A DNA stretch of 64,000 bases, taken from positions 5,244,120 through 5,308,119 of the forward strand of contig NC_087389.1 of assembly GCF_963675165.1 (NCBI RefSeq). Direction: 5' to 3'. The number at the start of each line of letters is the position of its first letter. The first letter of the stretch is position 1. The stretch is from Halichondria panicea (Eukaryota > Porifera > Demospongiae > Suberitida > Halichondriidae). The notes under the pieces were generated by a model that was not told the origin of the DNA, made no database searches, and saw only the letters and a list, made by a program, of their open reading frames with translations. Position numbers and translations under genes: made by a program. Shown here piece after piece: positions 1 through 10,781 of the stretch.

Positions 1-17
1 CATTAGATGAAACCCTG

Positions 18-400
18 GATATATACCACACCTACAAGGAGGATGTGCACCCATATATCCGCTACTGTGGTTACTCCGAAGCGTAGCCGAGGGGTATGTA
101 ACCACGGTAGCGGAGGATATACGGGGTGCATATCCTATGAGTAGGTGTGGTATATCTGACTTATACCACGCGACGAAGCACTATAAAAGAACCTTTCCCT
201 GGCAACAATTCCATGCAGCCGTCAAAGAGCTATATATTTCAGCAACATGTCAACTACTACAGATGCTCAGGAGCTTCCTTGATATAAGCGTAGTGCATGA
301 CCTACGGAGGCTTAGCTATCTTGCTGGAGAGCAGCTCCGACCGTCCAGCATGGCTCCTTTCTGTTTGCTTGCTTTCATATTTAAAGAAAAAATCTTGATA
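18..400. repeat. Hairpin-headed interspersed repeat, copy 1
   Basis: The first about 140 bases form a large imperfect palindrome. The left arm starts ATATACCACACCTAC, the right arm reads GTAGGTGTGGTATAT, and a GC-rich core (GCGTAGCCGAGGGG) sits in the middle. The following about 250 bases (AGCCGTCAAAGAGC through GGAGAGCAGCTCC) resemble 3000-3290, where they again follow a copy of the hairpin. I therefore read hairpin and body as one interspersed element. No protein is evident. The 111-residue frame across it has no recognisable domain and is not called a gene. Confidence 0.55.
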
Positions 401-840
401 AACACCTTGAAAATTGTGCATGCCTGGATCTGTATGTTATTTTTTATAATTATTATATCATACAGCTGTTGACCAATGAGATTGATTAGTGGTGACGTAA
501 GTGTGGTGTAAAACACTATAAAAAACACTAAGTGCAATAGTTTGTTCAGTCAATATCCATTCTATTGCTTTTTTCCGATTGGGCATGGGGTGAGGGGAGG
601 ATCGACCAGGAAGCATTGAATTCACTTTCTGTCGAGTTTTCAAGGTTCCATGTCAGTCCAATCCGCTGTACTACAATCTACGCCTCCACTCCACCATTGC
701 AAAGCTCCTTCTTCTTCTCGTAGTGTTGCAATCCGACGTCTGTTCTTTCCAGTATTCTCAAAAAGCGTTCCACAAACTCTATTTTAACCACGCCTCACGC
801 ATACGCAATGACCGAGTTAGATCGACCACACCCACTTTCA

Positions 841-936
841 GAATATACGTCTTAGTAACCACCTTGGTTATGATTAGATTCCCTCGACTTCGCCTCGGGC
901 TAACCGTAACCGCGGAGGTTACATAGACGCATATTC
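841..936. repeat. Hairpin (foldback) repeat with GC-rich core
   Basis: GAATATACGTCTTAGTAACC at the left pairs with the complement of GGTTACATAGACGCATATTC at the right. Between them is a core reading CCTCGACTTCGCCTCGGG. This is the shape of a short non-autonomous foldback element. No target duplication was recognised. Confidence 0.55.
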
Positions 937-1036
937 TACTCTATCCTATACTCCTACTGTACATGTATAATAACGCATAAAAACGCATAAAAAACGATTA
1001 TGCGTGGCTGATTTAAAAAGGATATTTTTTCTCCAG

Positions 1037-1153
1037 GTGTTTGGTTTTCTCTCTCTGTTTCTGTGGGCTGTGAACATCTTCTGGGTGTTTATCGACACTC
1101 CCTGGTACATTCAAAGGAAGGGCAACAGTGGATCCTATGAAGCAACACCTTAA
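1037..1153 (+). CDS. Last coding exon of a synaptophysin-family membrane protein (partial)
   Basis: A polypyrimidine tract and AG at 1035-1036 precede 38 codons and a TAA. The peptide begins VFGFLSLFLWAVNIFWVF and continues to a tryptophan (DTPWY), then a short polar tail. Synaptophysin and synaptoporin proteins carry the same feature: their fourth transmembrane segment reads VFGFLNLVLWVGNLWFVF, followed by a GW and a cytosolic tail. Here the tail is only about 15 residues and lacks the Tyr/Gly-rich repeats of vertebrate synaptophysin. These proteins are four-pass vesicle membrane proteins. The upstream exons were not found in the 1036 bases available, which are mostly repeats, so the rest probably lies left of the window. 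The family call rests on one exon; another MARVEL-type tetraspan protein is the main alternative. Confidence 0.62.
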   Translation: MFGFLSLFLWAVNIFWVFIDTPWYIQRKGNSGSYEATP

Positions 1154-1743
1154 AAACTTTTAGCTTTATAACAGATTTATACTATAATATTACTTACTAT
1201 ACTGTAGGTACGAGTGTATTGTGTTAACCTTTCTCTGATTGTCTGATTGTGTGATATCTTATGCTAATTAATTGTATTTTGTTTCTAGATCCAATATTTC
1301 TGTTCTGTAACTCTAAAAAAAGAATGGTGAAACAAAAACGTTTGAACGGTACCGTTTACTCATTAATTATTTATGAGCTAGATCTAGATATTTTTCCTTG
1401 GCTCTGGCCGCCATTTTAAGTGGAGTTAGTCTACATATTATTATTTTGTGAGTTTCTTGGCCTGGAAAGAAAAAACGCTTCGACCCGCCCTCCAGACTGG
1501 TAAGAACACAAACTTGAAGTGTTTTAAAATGACTACTAGTTTGTGTTGTTTCTAGTAATTTGATGATCGATAAGCTTCCACTGGAAAATGTTTTTGAAGA
1601 CTGATACAGGATGATACACCAATATATTTATCATGTATGTGCTTCAAATTTTTATCATGGCATTTAAAGTTTCACAAAAATCATTATAAGAAAATCATGA
1701 GCAAACTGTTTACCTATACATAAGTGGAAAACAAAAAATTATG
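1154..1743. other. Intergenic, no gene seen
   Basis: AT-rich sequence between the putative synaptophysin 3' end and the tRNA. I see no exon-like frame, no clear repeat ends and no RNA gene. Confidence 0.5.
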
Positions 1744-1815
1744 TGGAGAAACGGGGGTTCGAACCCCGGGCCTCTCGCATGCAAAGCGAGCGCTCTACCA
1801 CTGAGCTACATCCCC
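1744..1815 (-). tRNA. tRNA-Ala, anticodon UGC
   Basis: Read on the minus strand, the 72 bases start GGGGATG and fold as a cloverleaf. The D-arm contains TAGCTCAGTGG (internal A box), the anticodon loop reads TTTGCAT (anticodon TGC), and the T-arm contains GGTTCGAACCC (B box). The acceptor stem has G3:U70, the identity element of alanine tRNA, and the discriminator base is A. There is one U-U mismatch near the base of the acceptor stem and no intron. The genomic CCA is not encoded (the sequence continues ACAT), as expected in eukaryotes. The gene is probably functional, with its own RNA polymerase III promoter, and is independent of the protein genes on either side. Confidence 0.95.
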
Positions 1816-2038
1816 TCACATGTAGAAACTTGTCATAAACGTCATTTTAATCGTTTCTAATGCACGTGACCAAAGCCAGTTTCTATAGAGATTGCTGCTG
1901 AAGAAATACTTTATTTAAAGTGGAACTGAAAAGCATTTTCAATTCAATTATTTCAAGCCAGCCTAAAATTCCTCTACAACAATAAAGATTTACTTTATTT
2001 CAAGCCTGCCTGAAATCCTTGTGTCCAGCAACCTAACT

Positions 2039-5000
2039 ATGGGCTGTGGAGCTTCTGCAGAGCCTGCAGTTCCACCCCCTGCGACAGGTAAATTTTATAA
2101 TGTGTATTGACTTTACAATATATAGCAATTTGCATTCAGAGACAGCGGGGCCATCTCAGAAATCTCAGCAGAAGGTAGCTGCAAAAGATCCTTCCACTGG
2201 AATCTTACCTAAAAGCCAGAATTCCTCAAAAGCTGTAATGTGAGCATCCATTTGAGTACAACATATCAGTATAGGATATACCATACCTACGAGTAGGATT
2301 GATAGGCACCCATACTATCCTCCGAGTATAGGTATGGTACAGACTAGCCTCGATTCAAGGCCGATTAAAATACGGCCTGGTGCGCATGCGCTTCAAATTA
2401 CCCAGAATATTGCGCACTATCACCCCTGCAATATGGGATTGTACTACGAACGTAAAACCTTAATAAATTATACCGGAAATTAGTCCGTTTACTTTAAGAA
2501 TATGTTCCGTAATACTTTATCTCTGTGACTGAGTTCTGTGAAGCTGTGGCTTATGCCGTGTATTGCGTTGGTCTAGAAGGCTTGAACACTACTTTTAAGA
2601 CAGAAGAGGCTCTCATCTACGTCTAGGATGGTCCTATAGCCGGGTTGTCTTTGCAAGTAGCAGTTTGAGGCACCATACACTTCCCATAGCCTGTACAGAT
2701 CCAAGGTAAGACATCCTGACCATGCAACCGTCATAGAGGCAGATGAGAGCCTCTTCTGGCTTCAGACTAGTGTGAAAGCTTTCTGGAACAACGCAATAGA
2801 GAGCTAAGCTGATGTACAAAGATAGAAAATAGATGAGAAAGAAAAAAGGGGATTCCCCAGATTCTGGTGAATAAAGTAACGCATGCGCACTATTCACCAT
2901 GCAATAGGTACCAGGCCGTATTTTAATCGGCCTGGAATCGAGGCTAGGTACAGACTTACACGTGACCGCAGCAAAAAGACAACAAATCAATCCACGACTA
3001 CAAAAGAACAAGACGGCTATATGCAGCTGTCAAAGAGCTAGTTGAGCAACACGGCTGGTCCAAGTGTTGTACGTTCGTACATTAGAGGTCCCTGCTGCAT
3101 GCAGTTGCAAGCTCTTCTTGCAAACATATATAATAATGACCACGACCATTCAGTGACTTATCAAGGCTTATAGCTATCTTGTTGGAGAACAACTTCCGTG
3201 GCGTTGCTTTAGTCTTAGTACCGTCAAGCATAGCTTCTTTTTCCGTTTGCTTGATTAAATGAAAAACACCGTGCATGCAAACGAGAGAGGCCACTGTTTT
3301 AAGTCTAACAGGTTCTGTTCCACATGCAGGTACTTATAGTTTTATACGGTGTGGGGTAAGCATAATATTATGTGATAAATCCTAAGTGGACGGAAACCGC
3401 AAAGCTCAGTTAGTCAATTTTGCATGCCATGCACTAGCTGCTGGCGTGTTTCTGGCTCAAGCTGGCTTAATTGTCTCTATATACTATAGTCTATAGTGTT
3501 GCATTTTGCTATATAAGCCTCGTTTACTGAAAGTTCTGCATGGTGTACGGTGGAATTTAGCTCCTTTTAATCTCTTACGCAACTACAAATCATAACCTAA
3601 AGCTATTAAAATTGTGGGGGCTATAGAAAAAAGTTGACAAGAACACGAATCATCATGCAACGCTAATCCCTTCCCTCTTATAAAATTGTCATTCATGTTA
3701 TAATTATTTTCCTACAGTGCGAGTAAATCTAATGCACCAAGCGAGCCTGGAGGTGATGAGGTTAATAACGACCAACCACCAACAATAGCTGTAATGTGAG
3801 TTGTGAGTATAATTATGTTATAGTTATTGACTGGTTGACTAAGTAATTATGGCTTATAAGCAACCAATGCCGAGGGCGCAGCCCGAGGCTGAGGTTGTTT
3901 ATAATCCATAATTACTAGGCAACCAGTCAACAACTGATTTATTTACTGTAAAAACAACAAAACAGTCATTTGAACATCAGTGGAAACAGTCAAGCTTGCT
4001 CTCACAGCATCAGAATATGCAGTTAGAACAGTTACAGGTAGCAGTATATTGTAGAGCAAGCTAGCTACACATGAGCTAGCTGGAAGCCATAACTTGACCA
4101 GACCCGCCCACCATTATTAAAATGCAGCTGCATTTTGCTGAAGTTTGTTACATGTACCTAGCTCAGCTTTGCTTTAGTCTACCTAGTCTGTTATTGTCAA
4201 CAACACCACAGTCTACTTGTAATCCTTTACTTCTGAGCCACAGCCTTAACTACTGAGAAACCACAGAGCAAGAATTTGACTGCAGGCCTCGTGAACATGG
4301 TAGCTAGCTCAAATACTGTCAAGCTTACTACACAAAATTTTTGAATATTATTGCGTGCATGTACCAGATGCATCATTTCAATTCAAATCTGCTGAGGAAG
4401 TAGATTATAAGAATAGTGCCTGGGGGAAGTAATTATATAATATAATTACTGGACATCACCTAGGATACGGACTGAATCAGTAAATAAATAAAAATTATCG
4501 GCCCAATATTGTTGCATCTATAGCTATCATGCATGTGGCTTTATTTTACACATCGTTATTTGTTCATGCAGTGCCAGTGAAACCAGTGATCCAGAGGGTG
4601 ATACAAACTATCCCGATCTCTCAGAACACAACAACCATATGGCGAAACATCTAACCAAGGAAATGTATGACAAGCTTGCTCCACTCAAAACTGTCAATGG
4701 TTTCACTCTGAACCGTGCGATTCGAACTGGGGTAGAAAATCCTGGTCACCCCTTCATCATGACTGTTGGAATGGTAGCTGGAGATGAGGAGTCATACCAA
4801 GTTTTTGCCGATCTTTTTGATCTTGTCATTGAGGCTCGCCACAACGGATACAAGAAAAGCGATAGCCACAAGACTGATCTCGATGCTACCCACCTCATTG
4901 GCGGAGATGATCTTGACCCAAAGTATGTGCTCTCTTCAAGAGTTCGTACTGGCAGAAGCATTTGCGGTTTGTGTCTACCTCCTTTCTGTTCTAAAGACGA

Positions 5001-5694
5001 GAGACGTGAAGTTGAGAAGATTGTTACATCTGCATTGGGTTCTTTTGGAGGAGATTTTGCTGGCAAGTATTATGCACTCTCTGATATGGCAGAAGAAGTA
5101 CAACAACAGCTCATTGACGACCACTTCCTCTTTGACAAGCCTGTCTCCCCTCTCCTACTAGCTTCTCGCATGGATCGCGACTGGCCAGATGCTCGAGGGA
5201 TATGGCACAATCAGCAGAAGAACTTCTTGATCTGGGTGAACGAAGAGGACCATACACGCGTCATCTCCATGCAAGAGGGTGGTAACATGAAGGAGGTGTT
5301 CACTCGATTCTGTGAAGGACTGCAAAAGTTTGAAGCTGCCGTTAAGTCCGATGGCCACGAGTTTATGTGGAATTCTCACCTAGGCTATATTCTAACATGC
5401 CCATCTAATCTCGGTACTGGTTTGAGAGCTGGCGTACACCTCAAGGTCCCACTGCTCAGCAAGCACGAGCAATTTGAGAGCATTCTGAACAGCCTGCGAT
5501 TGCAGAAACGTGGCACTGGTGGAGTCGATACTGCTGCAGGAGAAGACGGTGTGTTCGATATCTCCAACACGGATCGATTGGGCTCCTCAGAAGTTGATCA
5601 AGTGCAGAAAGTGGTGGATGGAGTGAAGCTGCTCATTCAGATGGAGAAAGCATTGGAGGCTGGCGAGTCTATTGATAAACTCATACCAAACTAA
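2039..5694 (+). CDS. Creatine kinase with myristoylation-type N-terminus, four exons
   Basis: Exons 2039-2087, 2140-2239, 3718-3795 and 4572-5694 join in phase at GT-AG borders into 449 residues. Phosphagen kinases move phosphate between ATP and a guanidino compound. The C-terminal about 370 residues match the family: the N-terminal helical domain from [10 protein letters not shown], the ATP-binding SSRVRTGRS segment, and the reactive-cysteine motif [14 protein letters not shown]. That motif is the creatine form; arginine kinases have CPTNLGTTVRASVH. The first 75 residues are an extra, low-complexity, Ser/Pro/Gln-rich region starting MGCGAS. Gly2, Cys3 and Ser6 fit N-myristoylation with nearby palmitoylation, so membrane (perhaps flagellar) anchoring is inferred. 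Exons 3 and 4 each begin with the residues A-S after a split Ile, and exons 2 and 3 both end KAV/IAV, so exon 3 looks like a duplicated spacer. A polyadenylation signal follows at 5819. Introns 2 and 3 carry hairpin repeats. Confidence 0.93.
2269..3290. repeat. Hairpin-headed interspersed repeat, copy 2, split by a later insertion
   Basis: Within intron 2 of the creatine kinase gene. A hairpin-like head (TATACCATACCTAC against GTATAGGTATGGTAC) ends at 2344. The related body resumes at about 2956 and resembles 150-400. Between them lies a 602-bp element with its own target duplication, so this repeat is older than that insertion. Confidence 0.5.
2345..2946. mobile_element. Non-autonomous inverted-repeat transposon, TAGCCTCGA family, 9-bp target duplication
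   Basis: The ends are TAGCCTCGATTC and its inverse GAATCGAGGCTA. A second palindromic motif (GGCCGATTAAAATACGGCC) lies just inside each end, and the interior is itself an imperfect inverted repeat (AGAGGCTCTCATCT against AGATGAGAGCCTCT). GGTACAGAC occurs directly before (2336-2344) and after (2947-2955) as a perfect 9-bp target duplication. No transposase frame is present. Nine-base duplications suggest a Mutator-like or Merlin-type mover. A close relative is at 34690. Confidence 0.85.
3827..3930. repeat. Hairpin repeat in creatine kinase intron 3
   Basis: TTGACTGGTTGACTAAGTAA at the left pairs with the inverse of TTACTAGGCAACCAGTCAA at the right, around the core CCGAGGGCGCAGCCCGAGG. It is a short foldback element with no coding content, 32 bases after the exon 3 donor. 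Confidence 0.65.
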
Positions 5695-5818
5695 CAAACA
5701 TTGCTTGCCTTACTGCCAGACAATATATACATAGCAGTTCATGGGGTATAAATTATTTATTGTTATCATTTCAACCCATAATTGTTATTGTCAAGGAACG
5801 ATTGTGGTAACGGGTTCA

Positions 5819-5824
5819 AATAAA
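5819..5824 (+). promoter_or_regulatory. Polyadenylation signal AATAAA, creatine kinase
   Basis: A canonical AATAAA 125 bases after the creatine kinase stop codon, the first such hexamer downstream. Its use is inferred. Confidence 0.55.
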
Positions 5825-6580
5825 TCGAGAGCACTATAGCGCTGCACTGTATAATCTGCACAAAATTAATAGGATTGAGTGATGACAAACAACACTAAGG
5901 CAATTGAAATTTAAAAGTTCTCGATTGGAAAGTATAGTACTCTACAGTGACAACCTTTGTCCTCAGATACTCTATCAAAGTATACAGATTGAGGTTAAAA
6001 CGAAGCAAGAAATATGAAGCTATATAATTATAGTCGCAAACATACAGCTGTATAGCGCTTTATTTTCGATGTCAAGTGGATCGCTCAAATAAACATTTTG
6101 CAGATTACGATAGAAATTCAAATGGCCACACCCCTACAGTATATACTGTAAAACAAGTGAGTTGAAATTATAGAGGATGCAATTACTGTAGAACAAAAAC
6201 TATAACCCGTCAGAGACATCTTCAGCAACTTATACAATAATTATAGAGAGGCCTAAATTTACAATACCGGCAGCCAGTAAACAATTATTTTCGAGAAACT
6301 ATACTAACATTTCAAGGTTACCGTTGTTTGAAGTCAATCACGAAAACTGTGAAATTTTAGTGCCTCAAAATAATCATAGCACTATAATTACGGTAAATGA
6401 AATGTCCCTATAAAAACACAATGGCCATGCATGGTTGTTTGTAGTTATAGGAGTGTCCACATAAAAAACTGTATAATTATACGTGGCTTGCTAACACGGG
6501 TTGAAACACACATAATGATGTTACCAGCTGTATAATTATCTGAACTCAGAGGTCAAAAGACATCATCTCTCAGTCCTATA
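5825..6580. other. Intergenic, no gene seen
   Basis: AT-rich single-copy-looking DNA with many TATAATTA runs. No exon, RNA or repeat end was recognised before the microsatellite. Confidence 0.5.
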
Positions 6581-6900
<320 letters not shown>

Positions 6901-7017
6901 TTATATGCATGGCCATGGTGTGGGGGGCTATACAGTCAAAGGAATTGTGAGGAGAATGCATAATGATAAAAGTGCTATTGGGTGTACACACGGTTACCTA
7001 TTCCATGCAATCGGAAA

Positions 7018-7134
7018 AGTATCATGCTCAGATGGTGATGATCTATGGACTCTCCATGCATGCACTATATACACGTCAAAGGAACCTGCTCTATTTTGCA
7101 TTGAAGCCCGTGCTGCATTACGGACTGCACCCTA
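7018..7134 (+). pseudogene. Degenerate filamin-like C-terminal fragment ('E' fragment 1)
   Basis: Reads SCSDGDDLWTLHACT, then KEPALFCIEARAALRT. The clearer copies at 12805 and 15668 read DGDDLWTIQFTP and GTYSICIEARAAYG. This is the last beta strands of a filamin-like (immunoglobulin-fold) domain with no RING, B-box or start upstream. It lies tail to tail with gene A1, about 190 bases past the A1 stop. Confidence 0.6.
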
Positions 7135-7318
7135 GAAATATACGCGCTAACGCTATATTATGATAGCTATAAGTTTTAAAATTATGATTGACATAATAAT
7201 TGGTTGACATAATTAACGTATATAATTCATAATACTGCCATTGCATATCACTGTGGATTCATTTGACTAATGGTTACAATGCCGTATACGTGATGTACAA
7301 TTATACGTAATATAAAGG

Positions 7319-8679
7319 TCAAGGTTTACGTAAACAAAAAGTCTCAGAGCCTTCTACTAATTGTTGTCCATACTGCCCACTTGCTTCCAGGTCTAAAGTT
7401 ACGCTGGTAGTTCCACCTGGAGGTTTGAAACTAACTGTCCATTCATTTTGATTCTTAGCAGCTTCTACGGCAACCTCTTTGAACGGGGTTTTACCGCCAT
7501 AGAGAAAATTATATGATACTGTTCCACTGAGCTCCAGATCATGGTGATCTCTAGGCATGATATTTAGAATATTGGCGAAGGCTGCCATCACTTTAATTGT
7601 TACCGTCTCTGACGGTTTAAAGGTGCTCGGCATATCAATAGGTTCAATTTCAATAGTTGGTTCATCTATACGAGCATCAACTTCCCCGACACTAACATTG
7701 TCAGATACTTCAAGGGTATATGTCACTGCAGTTATTTCAATTTTCTCAGTCTCTTGAATGTCCCATTTTAGCTGACTCAGCTCTTGCAGTCTGGAGGTGA
7801 CTTGTGCACAGAGGGCCAGTAGTTCCGTGTCTTCCTTGCAGGCTAAAGCTCTTCTGGCAAAGCTCAGAGCACCCTCCATGCTCGTAATGGCTGTCTCGTG
7901 ATATTCTTTCTGTGCCCACAATTCTTTGAGGTCTTTCGTACAAGCATCGTCAACATCTTTAAGCAGCTGTTTTCGTGTTTCTTCAAGTTTGGCAAAGAGT
8001 TCATTAATCTCCTTATTGATTTCACTTTTTAATGGAGCACACCTTTTCGCCTTGTCCTTTTCAACCAATGAGATGTATTTTAAATTAGCTTCAAATTCTT
8101 TCAACTTGGAATCCGTGAAGTCAGCTAGCTTACAAATGGTATTTTTCGCTTCCATCCTTGTTTCGTTGTCAATAGTCCCAATATCATGACCATAACAGTG
8201 TTTCTTCACAAAACAGTGCACACAATCCAACATTTGACATGACTTGCAGTAAACCTTGAGATTCTCCTCTGGGTGGATAGCACAATAGTAGGTCTTCTTT
8301 GGTTGGAACTTAATTTCGTTTTCCCCGTTACCACGTTCATGACTTACAATTTTGTGCGAACTAAACGTCTTGTATCGTTTGTGAGCTGCTAGACAATCAT
8401 TGCAGATGTGGGAGCAGGTGTTGCAATAAGCCACTGCATTGTTGTTATCCTCGCACTGCTGACAAGTGGCCGGGGTGTGTGTGTCCTCCTTGCTTGGTAT
8501 TAATGTGTAGTCATTCAGAAACCCCTTCACTCCATTAGGGGGCACCTAAATGTACATGGGAACAGTTGAGGTATCTAATCAGCAAACGAACCAATAATGT
8601 AAATGTACACAGGGAAGTGCAGGGGAAAAGGCATACACATGCACAATTGCCCTGTGTGTGCGCAGGTAGGGTGATCATT

Positions 8680-8728
<49 letters not shown>

Positions 8729-9180
8729 ACACAAATGTTTGAGTGAACTATATAGACACTTTCATGGACTGCTTACTGCTAATGAGACAGTATGAAACAA
8801 TTGGCTATTTAAAGTTAAAACTTATTTTGAAGGCGACAAAAAACACTCTTTTCTAATCGATCTAATCGTTGCTTTATAGATTCACGATCATATCCTCATA
8901 ATAATGTTATAATAAGGTCATTACATTTATCCGTTTTGTCGTAGAAATGATAACGCATTCTAAACCCTATAGTTACGATAATTATGCAAAGTACCCTCCT
9001 TACTTGATGCTGTGCCCTGCACTGAGGACAAGTGAGGTGGTCTTTAGTCTTCTCGTGAGCTCCCTCCAGACAATGGAGACAGAAGCTGTGGCAACACGGC
9101 AACACTTTGGGCTCTCTGAAACCACTCAGACACACACTACAACTCAACTCCTCAGCTACTGGCAACTCTATGCTGGCCAT
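7319..9180 (-). CDS. TRIM-like protein A1: RING, two B-boxes, coiled coil, filamin-like domain
   Basis: Two exons on the minus strand, 9180-9004 and 8545-7319, join in phase (CAA, then GTGCCCCCT) into 467 residues. Exon 1 is a RING finger with ligands C14, C17, C29, H31, C34, C37, C51 and C54 (PCCHSFCLHC core), typical of E3 ubiquitin ligases. Exon 2 gives B-box 1 (about 87-127), B-box 2 (about 147-179, starting CAIH), a coiled coil (about 190-330) and a C-terminal filamin-type beta domain with the conserved NEWTVSFKPP strand. The start is chosen because MASIELPVAEE leads straight into the RING. It is likely a cytosolic ubiquitin ligase, with the C-terminal domain binding the target; the target is unknown. 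Its near-identical copy A2 is at 55123. A WAQKEYHETAIT-type stretch is nearly identical in DNA to gene D1, suggesting gene conversion. Confidence 0.88.
8681..8727. repeat. (GT)n microsatellite in A1 intron
   Basis: About 23 GT units inside the single intron of A1. The equivalent place in A2 (near 56477) has only about seven units, so the tract changed length after the duplication. Confidence 0.95.
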
Positions 9181-9316
9181 TTTTAGTAGCACATGTTTTG
9201 TGGGGTGCATGATATGACATGCATGTGATATGATGGACCTTGTGTGATTCGCCACATCCCTCTAATTGGTTTGGAAACAAGCCACAAATACATGCACATA
9301 ATTATACTATAGACAT

Positions 9317-9402
9317 ACATACACACACATGCACACACACACACACACACGCACGCACACACACACGCACGCACGCACGCACACACACACACACACACAC
9401 AC
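9317..9402. repeat. (AC)n / (ACGC)n microsatellite upstream of A1
   Basis: Mixed ACACAC and GCACGCAC tract about 140 bases upstream of the A1 start codon. The A2 counterpart at 57137 is more than twice as long. The His/Thr and Cys/Val frames here are not genes. Confidence 0.95.
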
Positions 9403-9853
9403 GGCATGATCTATACAGTATCTGGGTCCACTCCACTATAGTCTGCACAGTCAAGGGAATTAACTTAGAATAGGATATACGGACGGACTGCAGCGGGGTC
9501 TTGAATCGGTGGAATGGAACGGTGGGGAATGGACTATTTTAAGATACTCTGACAATCATGTATAACTAAGAATGTAAATGTACAATGTGCAGTGTGCAGT
9601 GTGGGGGAAAAAACAAATAATTATGCAGACTAAGCGCAATCATTCACAAACTATACCGTATAGCCGGTAATTTTCGTGAAAACTACTCAAATAATATTAA
9701 AATTTGTACATGCAGCTCAGGATAGTGATGTTGAAGCTATTGCAATGGAATAATTTCGTTTTTAGCTCTAAAAATACAAAAATATCCACCTTATCGGTAT
9801 ATTTATAACCCATGCAAGCAGGCTATATGATATATGTACAGTCCCCTCCTTAC

Positions 9854-9974
9854 CTGATGCTGTGTCCTGCACTGAGGACAGGTGAGTAGTCTTCTCGTGA
9901 GCTCCCTCCAGACAATGGAGACAGAAGCTGTGACAACACGGCAACACTTTGGGCTCTCTGAAACCACTGGCCAT
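9854..9974 (-). pseudogene. Orphan truncated RING exon
   Basis: Minus strand MASGFREPKVLPCCHSFC and on to HEKTT, ending at a normal CAG/GTAAGG donor. It lacks the first CxxC pair of the RING and has an out-of-frame 121-base length, because bases are missing between HEKT and the CPQC pair. It is a partial copy of the A-type RING exon lying upstream of A1. The same defective exon is present at 57681, so it predates the large duplication. Confidence 0.75.
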
Positions 9975-10384
9975 TTTCAGTAGCACACATGCAGTTTTGT
10001 GTGGGTTAGGTGTATGACATGTGTGATAGGTTCCCAGGCCACACTACACACATCACAGACCCACTATCAGTTTACAGCCCCATGGAAACAAGAAATTTCA
10101 CGGAACAGCAAGCCACAATTTATGAGGTATTAAAGTCTATGCAGTTTGGTGGTCATAAGTTAACCTTGTCCTACTTTACTGAATAGATAACTCTATTCTA
10201 CCAGGTTTGCTTAAAGCTCCTTGTAAAAAGCGCTTATCTTGATAATTAAGTTTCAACCAGCTAAAAGTTAGCATTTTTCCATGTAGAAGTCTTGCATGGC
10301 ATACTTGCCAACCACATAAAGCATAAATTAAGGCATAAAATTGACCACAGGGGTCAAACTCAACACATCTGCTATGATCTATAG

Positions 10385-10693
10385 TAGCCTTGAGACCAGC
10401 CGTTTGTTATCTGAAAGAACGCCTGGTCAAGTTCCAATGTAGAACTCGTTTAGCTGAGTCAGCGAGTGGTTAGGCTTGAGTAATTGTGAACATGACTGCG
10501 GTAACCGCAACCACACAATACTATAGCCAGCTGCACGTTACTGGAGGCATCATAATGATATTCACAGGCAAGCATAATTATGGTTGTTGCGGGCAATTAT
10601 CGGTCCAAGAAATTCCTGGACCAATTAGATAAGTTCTACATTGGAATTTGACCAGGCGTTCTTTCAGATAACGAACGGCTGGTCTCGAGGCTA
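10385..10693. mobile_element. Non-autonomous inverted-repeat transposon, TAGCCTCGA family
   Basis: The left end TAGCCTTGAGACCAGCCG and right end CGGCTGGTCTCGAGGCTA are inverted copies, each followed inward by TTATCTGAAAGAACGCC or its inverse. Flanks are GATCTATAG and GATCTATAT, a 9-bp target duplication with one mismatch. No coding frame. The copy at 58222 has the same flanks, so it was in place before the segment was duplicated. Confidence 0.82.
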
Positions 10694-10781
10694 GATCTAT
10701 ATAGAGTCTAGTGATATTCATGGCCAAAACATCAATTCTAGGAACTCCCCTGTACATGTATATTTACCAGCTCAAAACAAA

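Noticed and set aside
137-472. 111-residue open frame near the left edge
   Set aside because: It overlaps an interspersed repeat, has no domain and no splice or start context beyond chance.
4746-5379. Minus-strand and shifted frames over the creatine kinase exon
   Set aside because: They are shadows of the well-supported kinase frame.
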